A stretch of 64,000 nucleotides of DNA, taken from Bryopsis sp. KO-2023. Taxonomy: Eukaryota > Chlorophyta > Ulvophyceae > Bryopsidales > Bryopsidaceae. The position numbers and the translations under genes were made by a program. The notes beneath the pieces were generated by a model that was given only the letters and a program-made list of their open reading frames with translations, ran no database searches and had not been told where the DNA came from. Positions 41,170 to 53,211 of this stretch are shown here, one piece after another. Where the stretch lies: contig BSYQ01000007.1 of assembly GCA_030272585.1 (NCBI GenBank), forward strand, positions 1,120,001 to 1,184,000. The letters are read 5' to 3'. Every line of letters starts with the position of its first letter. Position 1 is the stretch's first letter.

Positions 41170-42818
41170 GGCGCTTCTCGAGCGTGTTTGCGGTCGAGTT
41201 GCACCTGGCGAGGGAGCTTTAGGCTGGGGGGTCTGTTGAGAAAACGAAGCCAATGTTTATCCCGCGAAAAGCGCGTTTCGGGCACCAGCGAGGTGACGGC
41301 TAGCCTGGCGCAAACCACAGCGAAGCAATTTCGTGTCGGAAGACACTGAGCATGGGTCTCACACGTTTCGAACGGGGTGCTGCGGGGCAGAACCTAGTCC
41401 AGCCATTTGTACAGAGAAAACCAACTTTGACACTGCGACGAAAGCAAAGCGACCCCTCCGCGTGTATCAGGTGTAAGAGTGGTAAAGACGACTTCCACCG
41501 TCCTTATGCGCAGCCTTCGACGCGTCGTGGTTTCGGACCTCACCTTTCCAGACATCTCGTCTCGACTCCCTGATGGGTGTGCAAGGGTGTATTTACAAAC
41601 GCACGACCCACACGACCTTGAGCGGGGCGTGAAACCGAGGGCACTGAAGTAGACTCTCTTGGCGGAGCTGGTCCTGCTTGACCTCGCCTCAAGTGTTGGT
41701 ACTCGCAAGGTTGTGGACAACAAGGTTTCGCGTCTAAATCCTGAGGGCTGCCATTGTTTGCAGCAGTGTCATATCATTGGGCTGTTTTACTCCACAGCCA
41801 GTGGGGGTTTTGGAAACAAAATGTAATTAATTTCTTCGACGAAAATTACCACCACACCACCAATGACTTGGTGCCTGCCCATGAAAAATTGCTCCTCTCC
41901 TCATGGTTGAAGCTCCAAACCAGTTTTTCACTGCTTGATTTGGGACCATTGGGCAGGCGTTTTGGGGCGTTACAATATGCAAGCAACAAGCCCGCATTGC
42001 CCAACGCCGTCCGAAAAGGTCGATCTGGGTTGCATGGACTAGCAAACCCAGCGACAATTGGAGGTGTAACTGCTTGGGGGCTGCGCCAATCAGAAGAGTA
42101 CAGTACTGAACATGAAACCTTCGCAGTCGGGGAGAAGATCCCCCCCAAACTCTTGCTCTGTTTGGACAAGTGATTGTTTCCAATTGAGGCAGGGGAGTAT
42201 GCGGTGGTATTTCTGTTGCTAGAATTGATGCATGCCACTGAGGATCTGGGCACACACTCTGTTCTGTCATTCAAAATGAAAGTAGGTTGTGGGTGAGAGT
42301 CCCAACAGTTTGAATTTTCGGTGCCCTACTGTTCCTACAGCAAATATTCAAATTTTTTTCCTACAGTCAAAATTTGTCCTATTTCCCAGAAAACACCAGA
42401 ATTATAGCACCAAGCAGATCAGGCAAAACACATACCAGGGCAGTGAACAATTGCTAGAACAGATCTTAGAATTACAAACCTACGAACTTTTCAGAAAAAC
42501 CTATTGCTCAACCAGCCCTACTCCGAGTGCATGGCCTAACCCTTACGAAATGACATCCATAATTTACTTATTTCAATATGAAAAACCCATGATAAAAGGA
42601 ATATGCATGTTTCAATGCACAGATCGAAAACCATTGTGGGGCTTGAACCCCCCACCCCCATCCCCAAAATAAACAAAAACAAAAAAAAATGAAAGAAAAA
42701 AGCAACGTCATTGAGCGAGTGCCAATATACTTTGATCAATAATATGAACAGCATCAACATATTGCCGCAAAATACTTAGCGCTGTGGGATATCCATGTTT
42801 GTACAAACGTATACAATT
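41170..42818. other. Intergenic, no supported gene
   Basis: 5' flank of the Ser/Thr-Pro-rich gene followed by 1.2 kb of moderate-GC then AT-rich sequence. Open frames on both strands at 41750-42275 overlap each other and lack start codons or domains. Confidence 0.45.
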
Positions 42819-45533
42819 CTAGGTGAACTTCTTGGCATCGATCATCTTGAGGTCGACCATCGCCTCCACCATGTCTTCCACTGTATCCTTGGGGTCGACA
42901 AATTGAATGCCAAGGCCTTTAGTCTTGCTATTGTCAAATTGTGGAATTTTGCCATACAAATGCCTGCATTGCAGCAAAAAAAAGTTTTTTTTTTGGGGGG
43001 GGGGGACTCCGTCAGAAAAAGAGTAATAAAAAGTACGTGAGCATGTAACATCATATCAGTGTCCAAAGATGCTTTCTTCAACACATTTTGAAAACTAAAT
43101 ATGATTGTGTGGCTTTTTTTTCCCACAGTTTTTATGATAATTCATGCTTTTGGTAGCCCCACCACTGCAACGAAACCACTCATGGCTGGTGGTTCTCGAT
43201 ACTCTTGGTCAAAAAAGTTGGAAGTACGATTTTGTATAAAGAATGTTGACAATCAGGATGTGCTATCTTCGTGGCTTTGCTCTGCACCTACTTGACAAAA
43301 TCTTTCGCCAGCCCAACAAAAGGTCCAACAACAGCCATCATTGCCTTGGGAGCGTTATACTTCGGCAAATAAGCCTTGGGGTATTTTGATCGCAACATGT
43401 CAGCGATATCCATGTAAAACAAGGATTTCGCTGAAAGAATGTACCTGGTTGCAAACCAATCAAACAGACCTCAAACTTCAAAGCGAATAACCCCACCCCT
43501 CCACAACAGCATTAAATTCTAATATCCAATTTAGAGTGTCGACATGATCCACATTGTGCTAAATCTCAGCACTACTGGCAGGCGAAGGAGTGGTGACTTC
43601 TGAAAGATCGTACAGGTACATTCATCTTGATAAATTCAAACTTCAGGTCTAAGTGACACAACTCGACGCATTCACAGATATTGCAACCGAGAGAAAAACA
43701 AAACCCCAGAAAAACGAATCCTCATCGTGAAATTGCTACAGTGCTTATTGTTCATCTAACTTCCGATGAGCACAACTGGTTCCAACGTCTGATACCTTCC
43801 GGAAGCGCTTTTGTCAACCATAGCCAGACAGTGCGCTGCTGCAACATCTCTGACATCGACGAAACCCATGCCAATTTTCGGAGCCACCGGCCAGACTTTC
43901 CCAGTCATCATCATTTTCATCATGTTCACGGACTCACCGTCGGCCCGGCTTCCGATAGGAGGACCCCACACGCCCGCAGGGTTGATCGTCACAATATCCC
44001 ACCTGTTTTTCCATCAAACACCCTTGATGCAATCAACTCGATATATTTCATTCAGGTGGTTTACACTTGCGGCCAAACCAGATGAGTTTGCAGCTCTTTC
44101 GGGAAAAATGAAAGACGCATAGGAAAAGAATTATTTATTAAAAAAAGAAGAAAATTAAATTTTAAGCATGAAACAACAGAATTACGTGATCTCAGTGCAG
44201 ATCTTGGTTAGCATAATCACAGGTCGATGACCTCACTGCAATGTGAAAAGTTTTCATCACTGATCCCGTAGTGCATAATTCTGGTCAATCGTGGCTACAA
44301 AAAAAAAATAATTAAAAAAAAAAAAAAAAAGATATATATATATATATATATACTCCAGGATGAACCCTTTGATCTCAGTTTAATATGAAATGTCATCCAC
44401 TGGTCAGAACGACCTCAGTGCGACCTTGAATACTCATCATGGATCAAATTGAAAAGCAGATCATACTGGAAAGGCCACCACCACCACCGTGTAGCACAAT
44501 TTGACCGAGAGTAGCTGCCAATCGACTCCATCCCCGTTTCGATTTTGTTCATTTCGTTCATTTCGTTCATTTTTCCTCACACCTGTCCTGCTGCTTGCAC
44601 AATTCATGAGCTCGTTCTTCGGCAATCTTTTTGGAATAGAAATAGGCCAATTCCGTTTCGGATGCTTTGATGGCCCAATCATCCTCTGTGAAAATATGGT
44701 CGGCCCCTCTTTCTGTTGGATCTCCGTAGATTGCAGCACAGGATGATGTCACGATCAGTCGTTTCACAGACTCCGTGGCATTTACAGTTGCTGGAGAGAG
44801 GAACACCATAATGCCAGTCAGATCTGGTTCACAATTACTTCTTCTTATTTTCCCCTTTTGAACAAGCTTAAAAAAAAAACATTGGAAGCATAGCATCTGA
44901 GGAATTCAATGAAAAATCGATTTCAAGAGATGTGGAAGTAGGGGGCATTTGCAACAGGTTTCGAGTGGGGCTGAACATTGATGTTACTATTTTTATTTTT
45001 GATGAGTGTAGAAAATACATAACAAGTTGCATAAAACATCGTTTGAACATTTACGTGCACGCACGACGAAAACCAGAGAGTTGTTGTCAGACGTCAAAGG
45101 CACAGGGAAAACTTGAAAAGTCCTGCGCGCATCCGCAAAAAAATCCGTTCACCTCACCGATGACGTTTTCTGTTCCTTTCAGCGCAGGATCGAGCAACAT
45201 CTCTCGTTCCTTCCCCTTGGGTACAGTCGCCACATACGGACTGGCGGTGTGCATAACACACGCACACCCCGCGACAGCCTCGTTGAAAGATCCCTCCTCC
45301 AAGAGATCCGCACGAAACAGCTTCAACCGCTCATCCGCGCCAGGGAGCTTTTTGAGGTGTGCAACCGACTCTTCTTTGTTTGGGTTCCTGCAAGTGGCGT
45401 GCACCGTGTGTCCAGACGCCAGCAAACGCTGCACGATGGATCCAGCGATGTAGCCTGTCGACCCTGTGACGCACACCTTGATTGGTCCGAACGACTTCTC
45501 GACGTCGGTGAGAGGAACTCTCGCGTCCTCCAT
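42819..45533 (-). CDS. DFR/CCR-like NAD(P)-dependent reductase (extended SDR)
   Basis: Five exons (45533-45158, 44790-44583, 44002-43796, 43444-43292, 42963-42819) encode 362 residues, the usual size for the dihydroflavonol reductase / cinnamoyl-CoA reductase family of extended short-chain dehydrogenases. Seen: Rossmann nucleotide-binding motif VTGSTGYIAGSIVQRLL, HATCRNPNKEE, MHTASPY, LIVTSSCAAIYG carrying the catalytic Ser region, YFYSK as the YxxxK active site, TINPAGVWGPPIG, and GFVDVRDVAAAHCLA. It lacks the CCR signature NWYCY, so it is probably not a true lignin-pathway CCR; the substrate could be a flavonoid-like ketone, an aldehyde or a keto ester. The terminal exon ends DPKDTVEDMVEAMVDLKMID and KKFT. 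All introns are GT-AG and in phase. It is divergent from the FHA-like gene, 368 bases away. Confidence 0.9.
44331..44351. repeat. (TA)n microsatellite
   Basis: About ten TA units within an intron of the DFR-like gene, preceded by an A-run. Confidence 0.9.
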
Positions 45534-45901
45534 TTTGTCCACAGTCGTCTTAACTCTGGTGTGGAGAGGGGGTGAAAGTTTTCAGGGAGCCTTGCGGCTA
45601 AATTTGCCCGAGGGCACCTCAGACAATTCGTTTGTAGTAGATTACCATCTGATTCTAAAACCAGCGTGGCCGTTACGCTGAGCGCCAAGACAGGAGGCAC
45701 ATCTTTGTTCATTTCGGGGGTGTATAATTAATTTCGGGGCCTATCGTGGAAACAGCGCACCGACAGGGTGTCTCGCCTCAGGAACACGGCGACGTCTGGC
45801 GACGATGAAAAGGTCAAAACCTCTCCGTTCCGATAGGTTCTGACACGGCGACTTCGGGTTTGAGTACTCGGTATCTTTCCTTTTGATTCTGAACCGCGAC
45901 A

Positions 45902-46895
45902 ATGTCTCTTGTTCTGAGAGGAATGCGCTTGCGGACTTCGACGTTCGCCGGCAAACCCGTCGTGAAGACCAGGTTCTGTGCCTGTCGCCCTGTCAGATCT
46001 CGCTGCGTCACCGTGGTGGACAAGACCAAGTGGGAGCTCGTGCTCGACAAATCCTGGTGCGATACGCACTCCAAAGAGTGCGCAGAGCTGGAAGCGTCGC
46101 TGGATCTGAGCCAAGTGATCGGCAGCAAGATCAGCGCCTTCGTTGGGGAAACCGACGACTGTGACTTCGTAAGGCTGCGCAGTTGCTCGACGTTGTCAGA
46201 ATATCTGATAAAACTTCCCCTCGTTTGTTTTCTGAGTTGCGAGTCGTGACGTTTTGCCAGGGCGTCAGTTGCGACAAAACAGGTGTGAAGGTTCTGTTCG
46301 AAAGCGTCGGAGCAGCGAATCCTTTGGACTCCCCCGCTGAGCTATACATCACGGTGAGTTCCCAGGTCGACGAAAGGGGCGGGTCTTCCTGTGCGGCGTT
46401 AGGGTGCGCAGTAACGGTTCTTCGTTTTGGTTGTGGGTAGGATGTCGGCGGCAAGACTCACGTGAGCGTGGATGGGAACAAATTGAATCACAATCAAAAG
46501 GTTCAGGTCCGCCCAGGGTCGAAGATTGGCTTGGGCGACTTCGCAATGTTTCAGGTAGAGTTGTCCAATGCCACGGAGATGACCTGAGTTTTCTGAAGGG
46601 ATGAATGATGCTATTTTGTCGATGAAAGGGCAATGAAAATTGTTTCCTCCAGTACAATTATGCCCGGGCTGCATTCCCATTGGCTAGGGCAATGAAAATT
46701 GTTTCCTCCAGTACAATTATGCCTGGGCTGCATTCCCATTGGCTTTACAGTGAATGTTTTTTGCTGTTCCTGATTGCTCATTTTCTGTGACAGGAGGAAC
46801 ATCATGTCTTTTCTTTTTCTTTTTCCCACATGCAATGTTTTAAGTTGGTGGTGGTTCTTGGGCAGGTTCAGCGCAATGTTGAAGCCCATGCTTGA
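45902..46895 (+). CDS. FHA-like domain protein, probably plastid
   Basis: Four exons (45902-46168, 46261-46353, 46441-46554, 46866-46895) give 167 residues. The first ~38 residues are rich in Arg, Thr and Val and lack acids (MSLVLRGMRLRTSTFAGKPV), as in chloroplast transit peptides. The mature part reads as a forkhead-associated fold: a start near DKTKWELVLDKSW, then IGSKISAFVGETD, ELYITDVGGKTHVSVDGNKL and VQVRPGSKIGLGDFAMFQV, the last matching the FHA pattern of an N-g turn, a hydrophobic L/V run and GD...F.V. The canonical GR..S...H block is not clear, so phosphothreonine binding is uncertain. The last exon is only 30 bases (VQRNVEAHA), separated by a 311-base intron that contains a 59-bp tandem duplication. 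Confidence 0.68.
46628..46745. repeat. 59-bp tandem duplication within an intron
   Basis: The unit beginning GGGCAATGAAAATTGTTTCC and ending TTCCCATTGGCTA occupies 46628-46686 and again 46687-46745, differing at one C/T position plus the last base. Confidence 0.9.
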
Positions 46896-47810
46896 GTTCC
46901 TGGCATATCAAAATTTTGAGAGGCATGTTTATATTGCTGGCTGAGCATGAGCAGCAACATTGACGTGGCAAGAGAAGATTGATGATGACAATATAACTTT
47001 TTGGCAGTTTTGATCATTTTGTAACTCTACTGGAGATTGTATTTTTGTGTTTGTGTAAAAAACAAAAAAACTGATTGATGTCTAGTAATTGTCTCTTTTT
47101 GGAAATAATTTGTTTTTTTCGCTGTGACCTTTGCAACCCTTCTGTAGCTCTGAAAAGGAGCACAGAGGTGCAGTTCATGTTTCAACAGAAGTTTCTGTCG
47201 AGTGTCTTGGTGTCTTTGTGTCTTTATCATCAAACTTAAAAAAAAAACCACGTAAGACTAAAAATAAATCTTGGCCTATGTATGCAAGAGGCATTCTTGC
47301 AACCAAAAGATCACCAGACTTCCTGTCATTGGTGGGCATCCGGAGCAAACAGGTCGTCATAATTGAGGAGCCTTGGGGGTTCACTCTACCCCACTGACAG
47401 CCGAATTTTCAGATCCTCTAATTTTTTCATGTCCAGATATGAAGAAAATTGGAGGATCATTTTTGTTCCGCTTTTTCGAGTGCATATTATATTCTCACAG
47501 CACAGCATCACAAAGTCTCAGACAACTAGCTCCTGAAGCGAACAATGCCATTTGCAAAAAGACATGTATGTGTTCTTCCCCCGCATCCCACTGCATTAAA
47601 AGAAACCCAACAAGAATCATCCTTTTAAGATTTAACGATCCAAATAAAACAAAGAAAAAAAAATATTTTTCTGTCTCCTCCAGTATTGAGGGCCAAATCC
47701 AGCCCCTAAAAACCATGCAAATTTTTCTCTCTCGAAGTTTTCTTCCTCTCACACACATTCTCAGAAAGAAAAGAAAAAAAAGAAATTATGAAACCGATGC
47801 AAAGGATGAA
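46896..47810. other. Intergenic between convergent genes, no gene seen
   Basis: 3' flanks of the FHA-like (+) and PP2C (-) genes. AT-rich; no credible coding frame. Confidence 0.5.
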
Positions 47811-50797
47811 TCAGAGGTCCAATTTGACGCATATGGTTGTCACATCGTCAGTGCTGCCATTCTCTTGAGCAGCAATGCACAGTTTTTCGGCAAGATCTTC
47901 AGATGACACATCTCCTGGGGAAGAAAAACAAAGAACAAATAAATGCGTTGCAATTTGCCCTCGAGTAAAGCCAGCTGAAAACAATCAGCTGAATGCTCAC
48001 AAGGGCAGATCGATCAAACGTCGGTTAGACGCTTTCGCTTTCTTTCTTTTTTTTTGAAATCTGACCAAGCTATGTTTGTAACAAAGAGTCAGACGGCAGA
48101 AGGCAACTCATAACACCCATCCAACCCTGAAACTTCTTTCTGAGAATATTTCCGCGAAAATTCACACACAGCGCTCAGAATAGCAATACGACCAGATTTC
48201 ATACCACTCTTTTGGCAAATCGCAGCCAGTTCGTCGTTTTCAATGCCTCCGCCACCGCCTCTAGCCACAGTGCTGTTCAGACCGTCTGAATGCACGATTA
48301 ACCAAGAATCCCCCTCTGCATCACAAGCAACCCAGCCAAACTAGTTTACAATTTTGCAAATGACGATATTTGAAAGGGGGGGGGAGCAGGAAGCGTTAGA
48401 TTCTTTTTGGCAGGGGGGAGGGGGGTGCGAACATCCAAAATTCCCTCGGCAGCTGCCTACCTTCAAGATTTGTAACGGAAACATAGGGGTCAGCGATCAC
48501 CCCAAATCCACTTTCATATGCTGTTCCTGAATCAATCCCCTCGAACTGCAGACTTCCCTTCAAATAAGCATCTCCAAATGCTCTGGACAAGGCGAGGATG
48601 CCCCCCACACGCCAAGTACCCCCGACGTAACGTACCAATGCCATCTTTGGGTTGGGGTTTTGCGCTTCGATGCGAAGCCTTTCCTCCTCCCTGGGGGTAA
48701 AAAATAAAAAATTACAAAAAAAATTACCACATGAAACTAATGCATGCATCTGGAACATCATCAAATGCATTACATGTCCTATCGCATGCATCTAGAATAT
48801 CACTTGGAAGATATATGGATACACAAAGAAGCCTCAAAGAATTTGCGAGTGATACCCCCTCTGATAATTGATTGACAGTTATCGATCGATGGAAAGGTTC
48901 TGCTAATTTTTTTCTTCCCTAGGAGGATTTTCTGAAATGCTTACACATCTGGCACATGATCTTCGGTCAATTGCAGTGCTTGCCCATTACGGATGAGAAC
49001 TACCCTAGAATCCCCAACATTAGCTGCCAACACTTTTCTTCCCTCCTCCTTGTCCTGTGAATGCAATCCAATCAATCAGACAGCACGTCCAGTTGTGCCT
49101 AGGTGAGAAAATGAAGTGTGTGTGAATTTTTGGTTGGGTATAATATCTCAGTTCCCAACACACCACTGCACATCACATCCCAGATTCCCTCTTCCAGGAT
49201 TTTTCTTTTGTTTTCAAAAGAAAAAAAAGGGCTGAAAAATGTTGCAACTGTGTGGGGGAAACCATAATAACCCCCCCACCACCACCACAAACACCAAAAA
49301 AAAAAAAAACACCAAGAAAAAAACACAAAAAAAACTGTTTTGGAGTAGATACCACATCCGGATCATGAAGGATTGCTAGTCAGAAACACAGACGGGGTTT
49401 TCCTTACTTCATAAATTGCAGCAACAGCTCCAGTAGCACCACATTTGGAACCACCCACACCCCTCTCACCTTGAAAAACCCACCCACACATACAAACGAA
49501 TCAGTCAGGCACAACGATTTCAGATCCAGTGCCAAACAAGAATAGCATGAAAAATTTGTTTGAAATGCATGAGCATTTCGCTGTCAGTACATCTCTTTAA
49601 CTTGTTTTTTGCTCAGTTCAGTCCATTTTACTCTTCAACGCTGAAAATATATATAGATAATTTTCCCACCCCTCATTGTCTGACCTCACTGCTTACCAAA
49701 GGCGCCAAAAAATCCGCCAGGTGGTTGGAGGAGTTTAATGTCTGCTTGGATGAAGGCTTTTCTGATGGCAGCCTCTGGGGGCGACTCCTCCCAGAAGTTT
49801 CCGATCATTTTCGACAGTCGCTGTTCCAACCAAGTCGCAACAGACGATCCACCTTTTGCAGAAAAACGAAACCCCCCAAAAAAACCCAGCTCATTCAATA
49901 TTAACAAGAGGTGCCTTCTATTTATGTTTATGTTTAATTTCATTTTCTGAAAAAACTGGCAATGGACAACAAACATATTTTATTCGACTTGAAACAAAGA
50001 GAGAGGTCCCACCCCATGCATCTGATCTACACAGATTTCAGGGGAAAAAAAGAGGAAAAAAATCGTTGAACGAAAACCCTTGCTACATTGTTTAAAATGC
50101 AGTTTTTCATGCATTTAGTATTTCTTGTGTTTCCATTTCATGCTCTGAAACATTACTCATTTCTGATCCAAGAAAATTAGCATGGAGGGGGAAAACAAAG
50201 CAAATTCAAAATATTAGCATGAATATCAACAGATATCAGCAAAACAAAAAATTAAAAAAGGAGCGATTGAACCTACCATGCCCATCATAGACTCCAACAA
50301 ATGTGTTAACGCTACCATAATCCGGCACTTCTTCGAGCACCTGTTCGAAATGGCACACACTCAAAAAAATACTTCCCAAAAATTGAACAGGAAAAAAGAA
50401 ACACCTCATCGATAAATGTTCGGGAAGTTTCATTCACATTGCTTTTTCATCAGCTTCTATTTCCTTGCCCATTATTTTCCAAAATGAGCTGCGAGAAAAA
50501 AAAATAAAATTGGCCAATATAAACAAGAAAAGCCTTTATCACAACACCCAGAGAGAGAAAAAAAAAACTTTTTGGCACTTAGCACACCTGGTAGTCGAAC
50601 CTGTCTTCGTTGGCTTTTCGAGACGTACCCAGTACGGAGAAGCCTCCAATGTCTTTCACAGGGACGCGACGAGTTGTGGTGGTTTTTTCACTAGCGGAGG
50701 CGGAAATTCTTGAACAGCGCGTGGGCGTCGATCGTCGAAAGCCCCTGGACGTCTGGAACACGTCGAGTCCCCCCGAAAGTTGGGTAGAGAAAGTCAT
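47811..50797 (-). CDS. Protein phosphatase 2C, probably plastid-targeted
   Basis: PP2C enzymes (PPM family) are Mg2+/Mn2+-dependent Ser/Thr phosphatases. Eight exons (50797-50588, 50340-50277, 49852-49697, 49469-49408, 49054-48945, 48690-48461, 48315-48205, 47914-47811) encode 348 residues. The N-terminal ~45 residues are Ser/Thr/Arg-rich with no acidic residue until an Asp at position 12 (STPTRCSRISASASEKTTTT), fitting a transit peptide. Metal and phosphate motifs follow in order: SRKANEDRFDYQ, VGVYDGHGGGSSVA, GATGAVAAIYE, VLAANVGDSRVVL, GGILALSRAFGDAYLK, GVIADPYVS, DSWLIVHSDGL and ENGSTDDVTTICVKL. All metal-ligating Asp positions appear present; the last has DD where DN is usual. Exon 5 donor was placed at GTAAGC to keep frame into EEERLRIEAQ. 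Substrate unknown. Confidence 0.92.
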
Positions 50798-51415
50798 GAT
50801 TGGCGGCAGGTGTGGGGTTCAGGTGTGGGGGTGGTCCAACTCTGGCGAGCAGAAAAAGAAAGACGGTTTTGACACAGGAGGTTGTGATACGCTTGTGGGG
50901 CCAACCCGATTTTCCCACGTGGGCGAGTGGAAAAGTGGTAAAGGTCACATCGGAAAGATTTGGGGGAGGATTCGGTCGTTGTTGATCGTATCGCGATTTT
51001 TGACCATGGGCAAGGAGGTGTTTTTTAATGTGAGCCTTTTCTTGCCCCCCAAAAAAAGCAAACAATATCTGGGCTCATTTGCAGCACTGTGAAAATTCAA
51101 CCCTGGCACAAAGAAAACAAATAATTACATAACTTGCCTGAGCCCAGACTTGTTCAAACAACTCCACCATCAATGCACAGTCCCACCTCATGCCTGATTA
51201 CTCAATTATCTTACAATCTCCCCCCCCCCCCCAAAAAAAAAGGAAAGAAAAAGAAAGAAAGAAAGAAAAGAAAAGAAATGCCACCACTCATGACTGAGTG
51301 GATGACCAATAATAATGTTATGCATTGATTTTGTCCAGCTTTTCGGACAGTCCCCGACTGAACCCCCTTTTCTGCTAGAATAATAGCAGATGATCACTTC
51401 CAGCTTCAATATCTG
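50798..51415. other. Intergenic between PP2C and methyltransferase genes
   Basis: 5' flank of PP2C and 3' flank of the first methyltransferase. It contains a C13/A9 run at about 51219-51241 followed by a GAAA-rich tract. No gene is seen. Confidence 0.45.
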
Positions 51416-52932
51416 TTACACCACAGTTGCTTTGAATCTGAGGCGGACATAGTCGGCTGTCCACTTCCCGTCATGTCTTTGCAAAATTGGCCTCAGAAGC
51501 TCCACCACCTCGTCAAGAACCTGTAACAACAAACCAAAAAATAAAAACAAAAAACAAAATGATAATACATCGTAGTACATAACAAGCAGAAAGGAAGACT
51601 AATGAAAGATCTGGCTGCAATGACCTCTGATTAGAAAGCAAAGCGGAGTACCTCCATCCGGCCTCCGCAACTCTGGTTTCATTCCATTGCTTCACTTTAT
51701 TTAAAGTTTTGATGAGATTTAGGGAAATCAAGCATGGTGTTCGGATGAGATGGTATTTTCTGGGGTATCATACTTTTTCTTGATCGTCGGAGGGCAGGGT
51801 TCGCACAAAATTGCTGCCGAAGGTTTCCAAATGTCCCTTGACTCCAGTGGGTAGCAGCGTGGGTCTTGGTATCAACTCAATCATGTCGACACTGAACCCC
51901 TCCCCCTCAAGCATTTCTTGATATTCTTGTTTCGATGGAAAATACCTTCAGACCGTAAAGAGAAAAAATCATCAAAACACCCTTGTAAGTACAAATCCTT
52001 TCCAAGATGGAACCTTGTTTTGAGTGCGAACGAGCTTGGCAGATCATCCTCCACATCATATGGTTCCAGGCATTGAAAACGGCTGCTCCGATCGAATTGC
52101 GTTTTCATCTTACGAAAGTGGAATGGAGTTATGTTAGTGGAGGTGACACTCACCAAGGGTTGACTGCTTCGGCATTGATGCCCCGCTTTTGAACCACAGC
52201 ATGCAGAGCTGTGGTGATCGCAGCGATATTTCCATGGCCACCGAACTCCGCCACGAATCGACCTCCTGGTCTGAGGGCCCTTTTCGCTCCTTGGACCACG
52301 GCTGTGGGATCTCTGGACATCCAATGCATCGCAGCATTTGAGAAAACAGCATCGAATTCACTGTCAAATGTCAAATTTTGACCATCCATTCGATAAGCTT
52401 CCACCCCTGCTAAATGCACACATCACTATCTTACTATACAGATGTATCTAAAAGCAAAGGACATTTTGGTTGTAACATTGCAGGCCCTTTTCCTACCGAC
52501 AGCTTTTGCAGCATCGACCATGGATTGACTGCCATCAACCCCAACGACACGACATCCAGCATCTTGCAATGCTTTGCTCAGTGATCCATCTCCGCACCCC
52601 AAGTCCAAAACAGACTCACCTGTAAACAAATTGACAACCCCCATAAAGGATTAGTCAGTGATTGTCCAACCACCCACTGGACCCCCAAGAGGCAGCCTGG
52701 TCAGTTGCGCACCTGGCTGCGGATTCAGGAGCTCAATTACGGCTCCCCCAAGTTCGTGCACGAAATTGGCGTTACGACTGTACTGGGCAGCATTCCAGTC
52801 ATTCGTTTCAACCAGCTCTGGGGATGTTGATCTCACTTTGGCGGTGCGCGGGGTTGACTGCATTTTCAAACCACACCGCATGGGTATCATGCAACCGAGC
52901 GACCGTGGGGTGTTCCGCATTCTGGCCGCCAT
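51416..52932 (-). CDS. Class I SAM-dependent methyltransferase, copy 1
   Basis: Five exons (52932-52713, 52619-52497, 52406-52154, 51945-51774, 51520-51416) encode 290 residues. Motif I is SVLDLGCGDGSLSKAL, followed by the acidic ribose-binding region VVGVDGSQSMVDAA, then DAVFSNAAMHWM and LRPGGRFVAEFGGHGN. This pattern is that of trans-aconitate 2-methyltransferase-like and bacterial-type small-molecule methyltransferases, so an organic acid or other small substrate is likely; it is not identified. The N terminus is Arg/Ser-rich without acids (MAARMRNTPRSLGCMIPMRC) and may be an organelle transit peptide. Exon lengths 2, 3 and 4 equal those of the downstream paralogue (123, 253, 172 bases), so the two arose by tandem duplication. 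Confidence 0.88.
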
Positions 52933-53211
52933 TGTAGCATGTCGATCACTGGCGAGCCTATATGACAGTCCGTATGGGTGCCCAGTCCTTACGAAAGTGC
53001 AGCTAGCATGACCGCGATGGGCAGCTGGCGAGTATTGACAGGGTGACGTGAAGTGGACCACGATACAAGAACCCCCACTCGTCGGAATTCGGCCAACCAA
53101 GGTCCAGAACACTGTGGTTTTCACTGTAGAACGAGCATTGGACAAGGGAAGCCCGCAGAAACGAATATCGCATGACAGAATGTACCTCCACAGGCGCTCA
53201 TGACCTCCCAT

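Noticed and set aside
41827-42274. Open frames of about 140 codons on both strands
   Set aside because: They overlap antisense to each other, have no defensible start or splice context, and show no domain.
42640-42662. GCTTGAACCCCCC resembling a tRNA T-arm
   Set aside because: No matching acceptor or anticodon arms could be folded around it.
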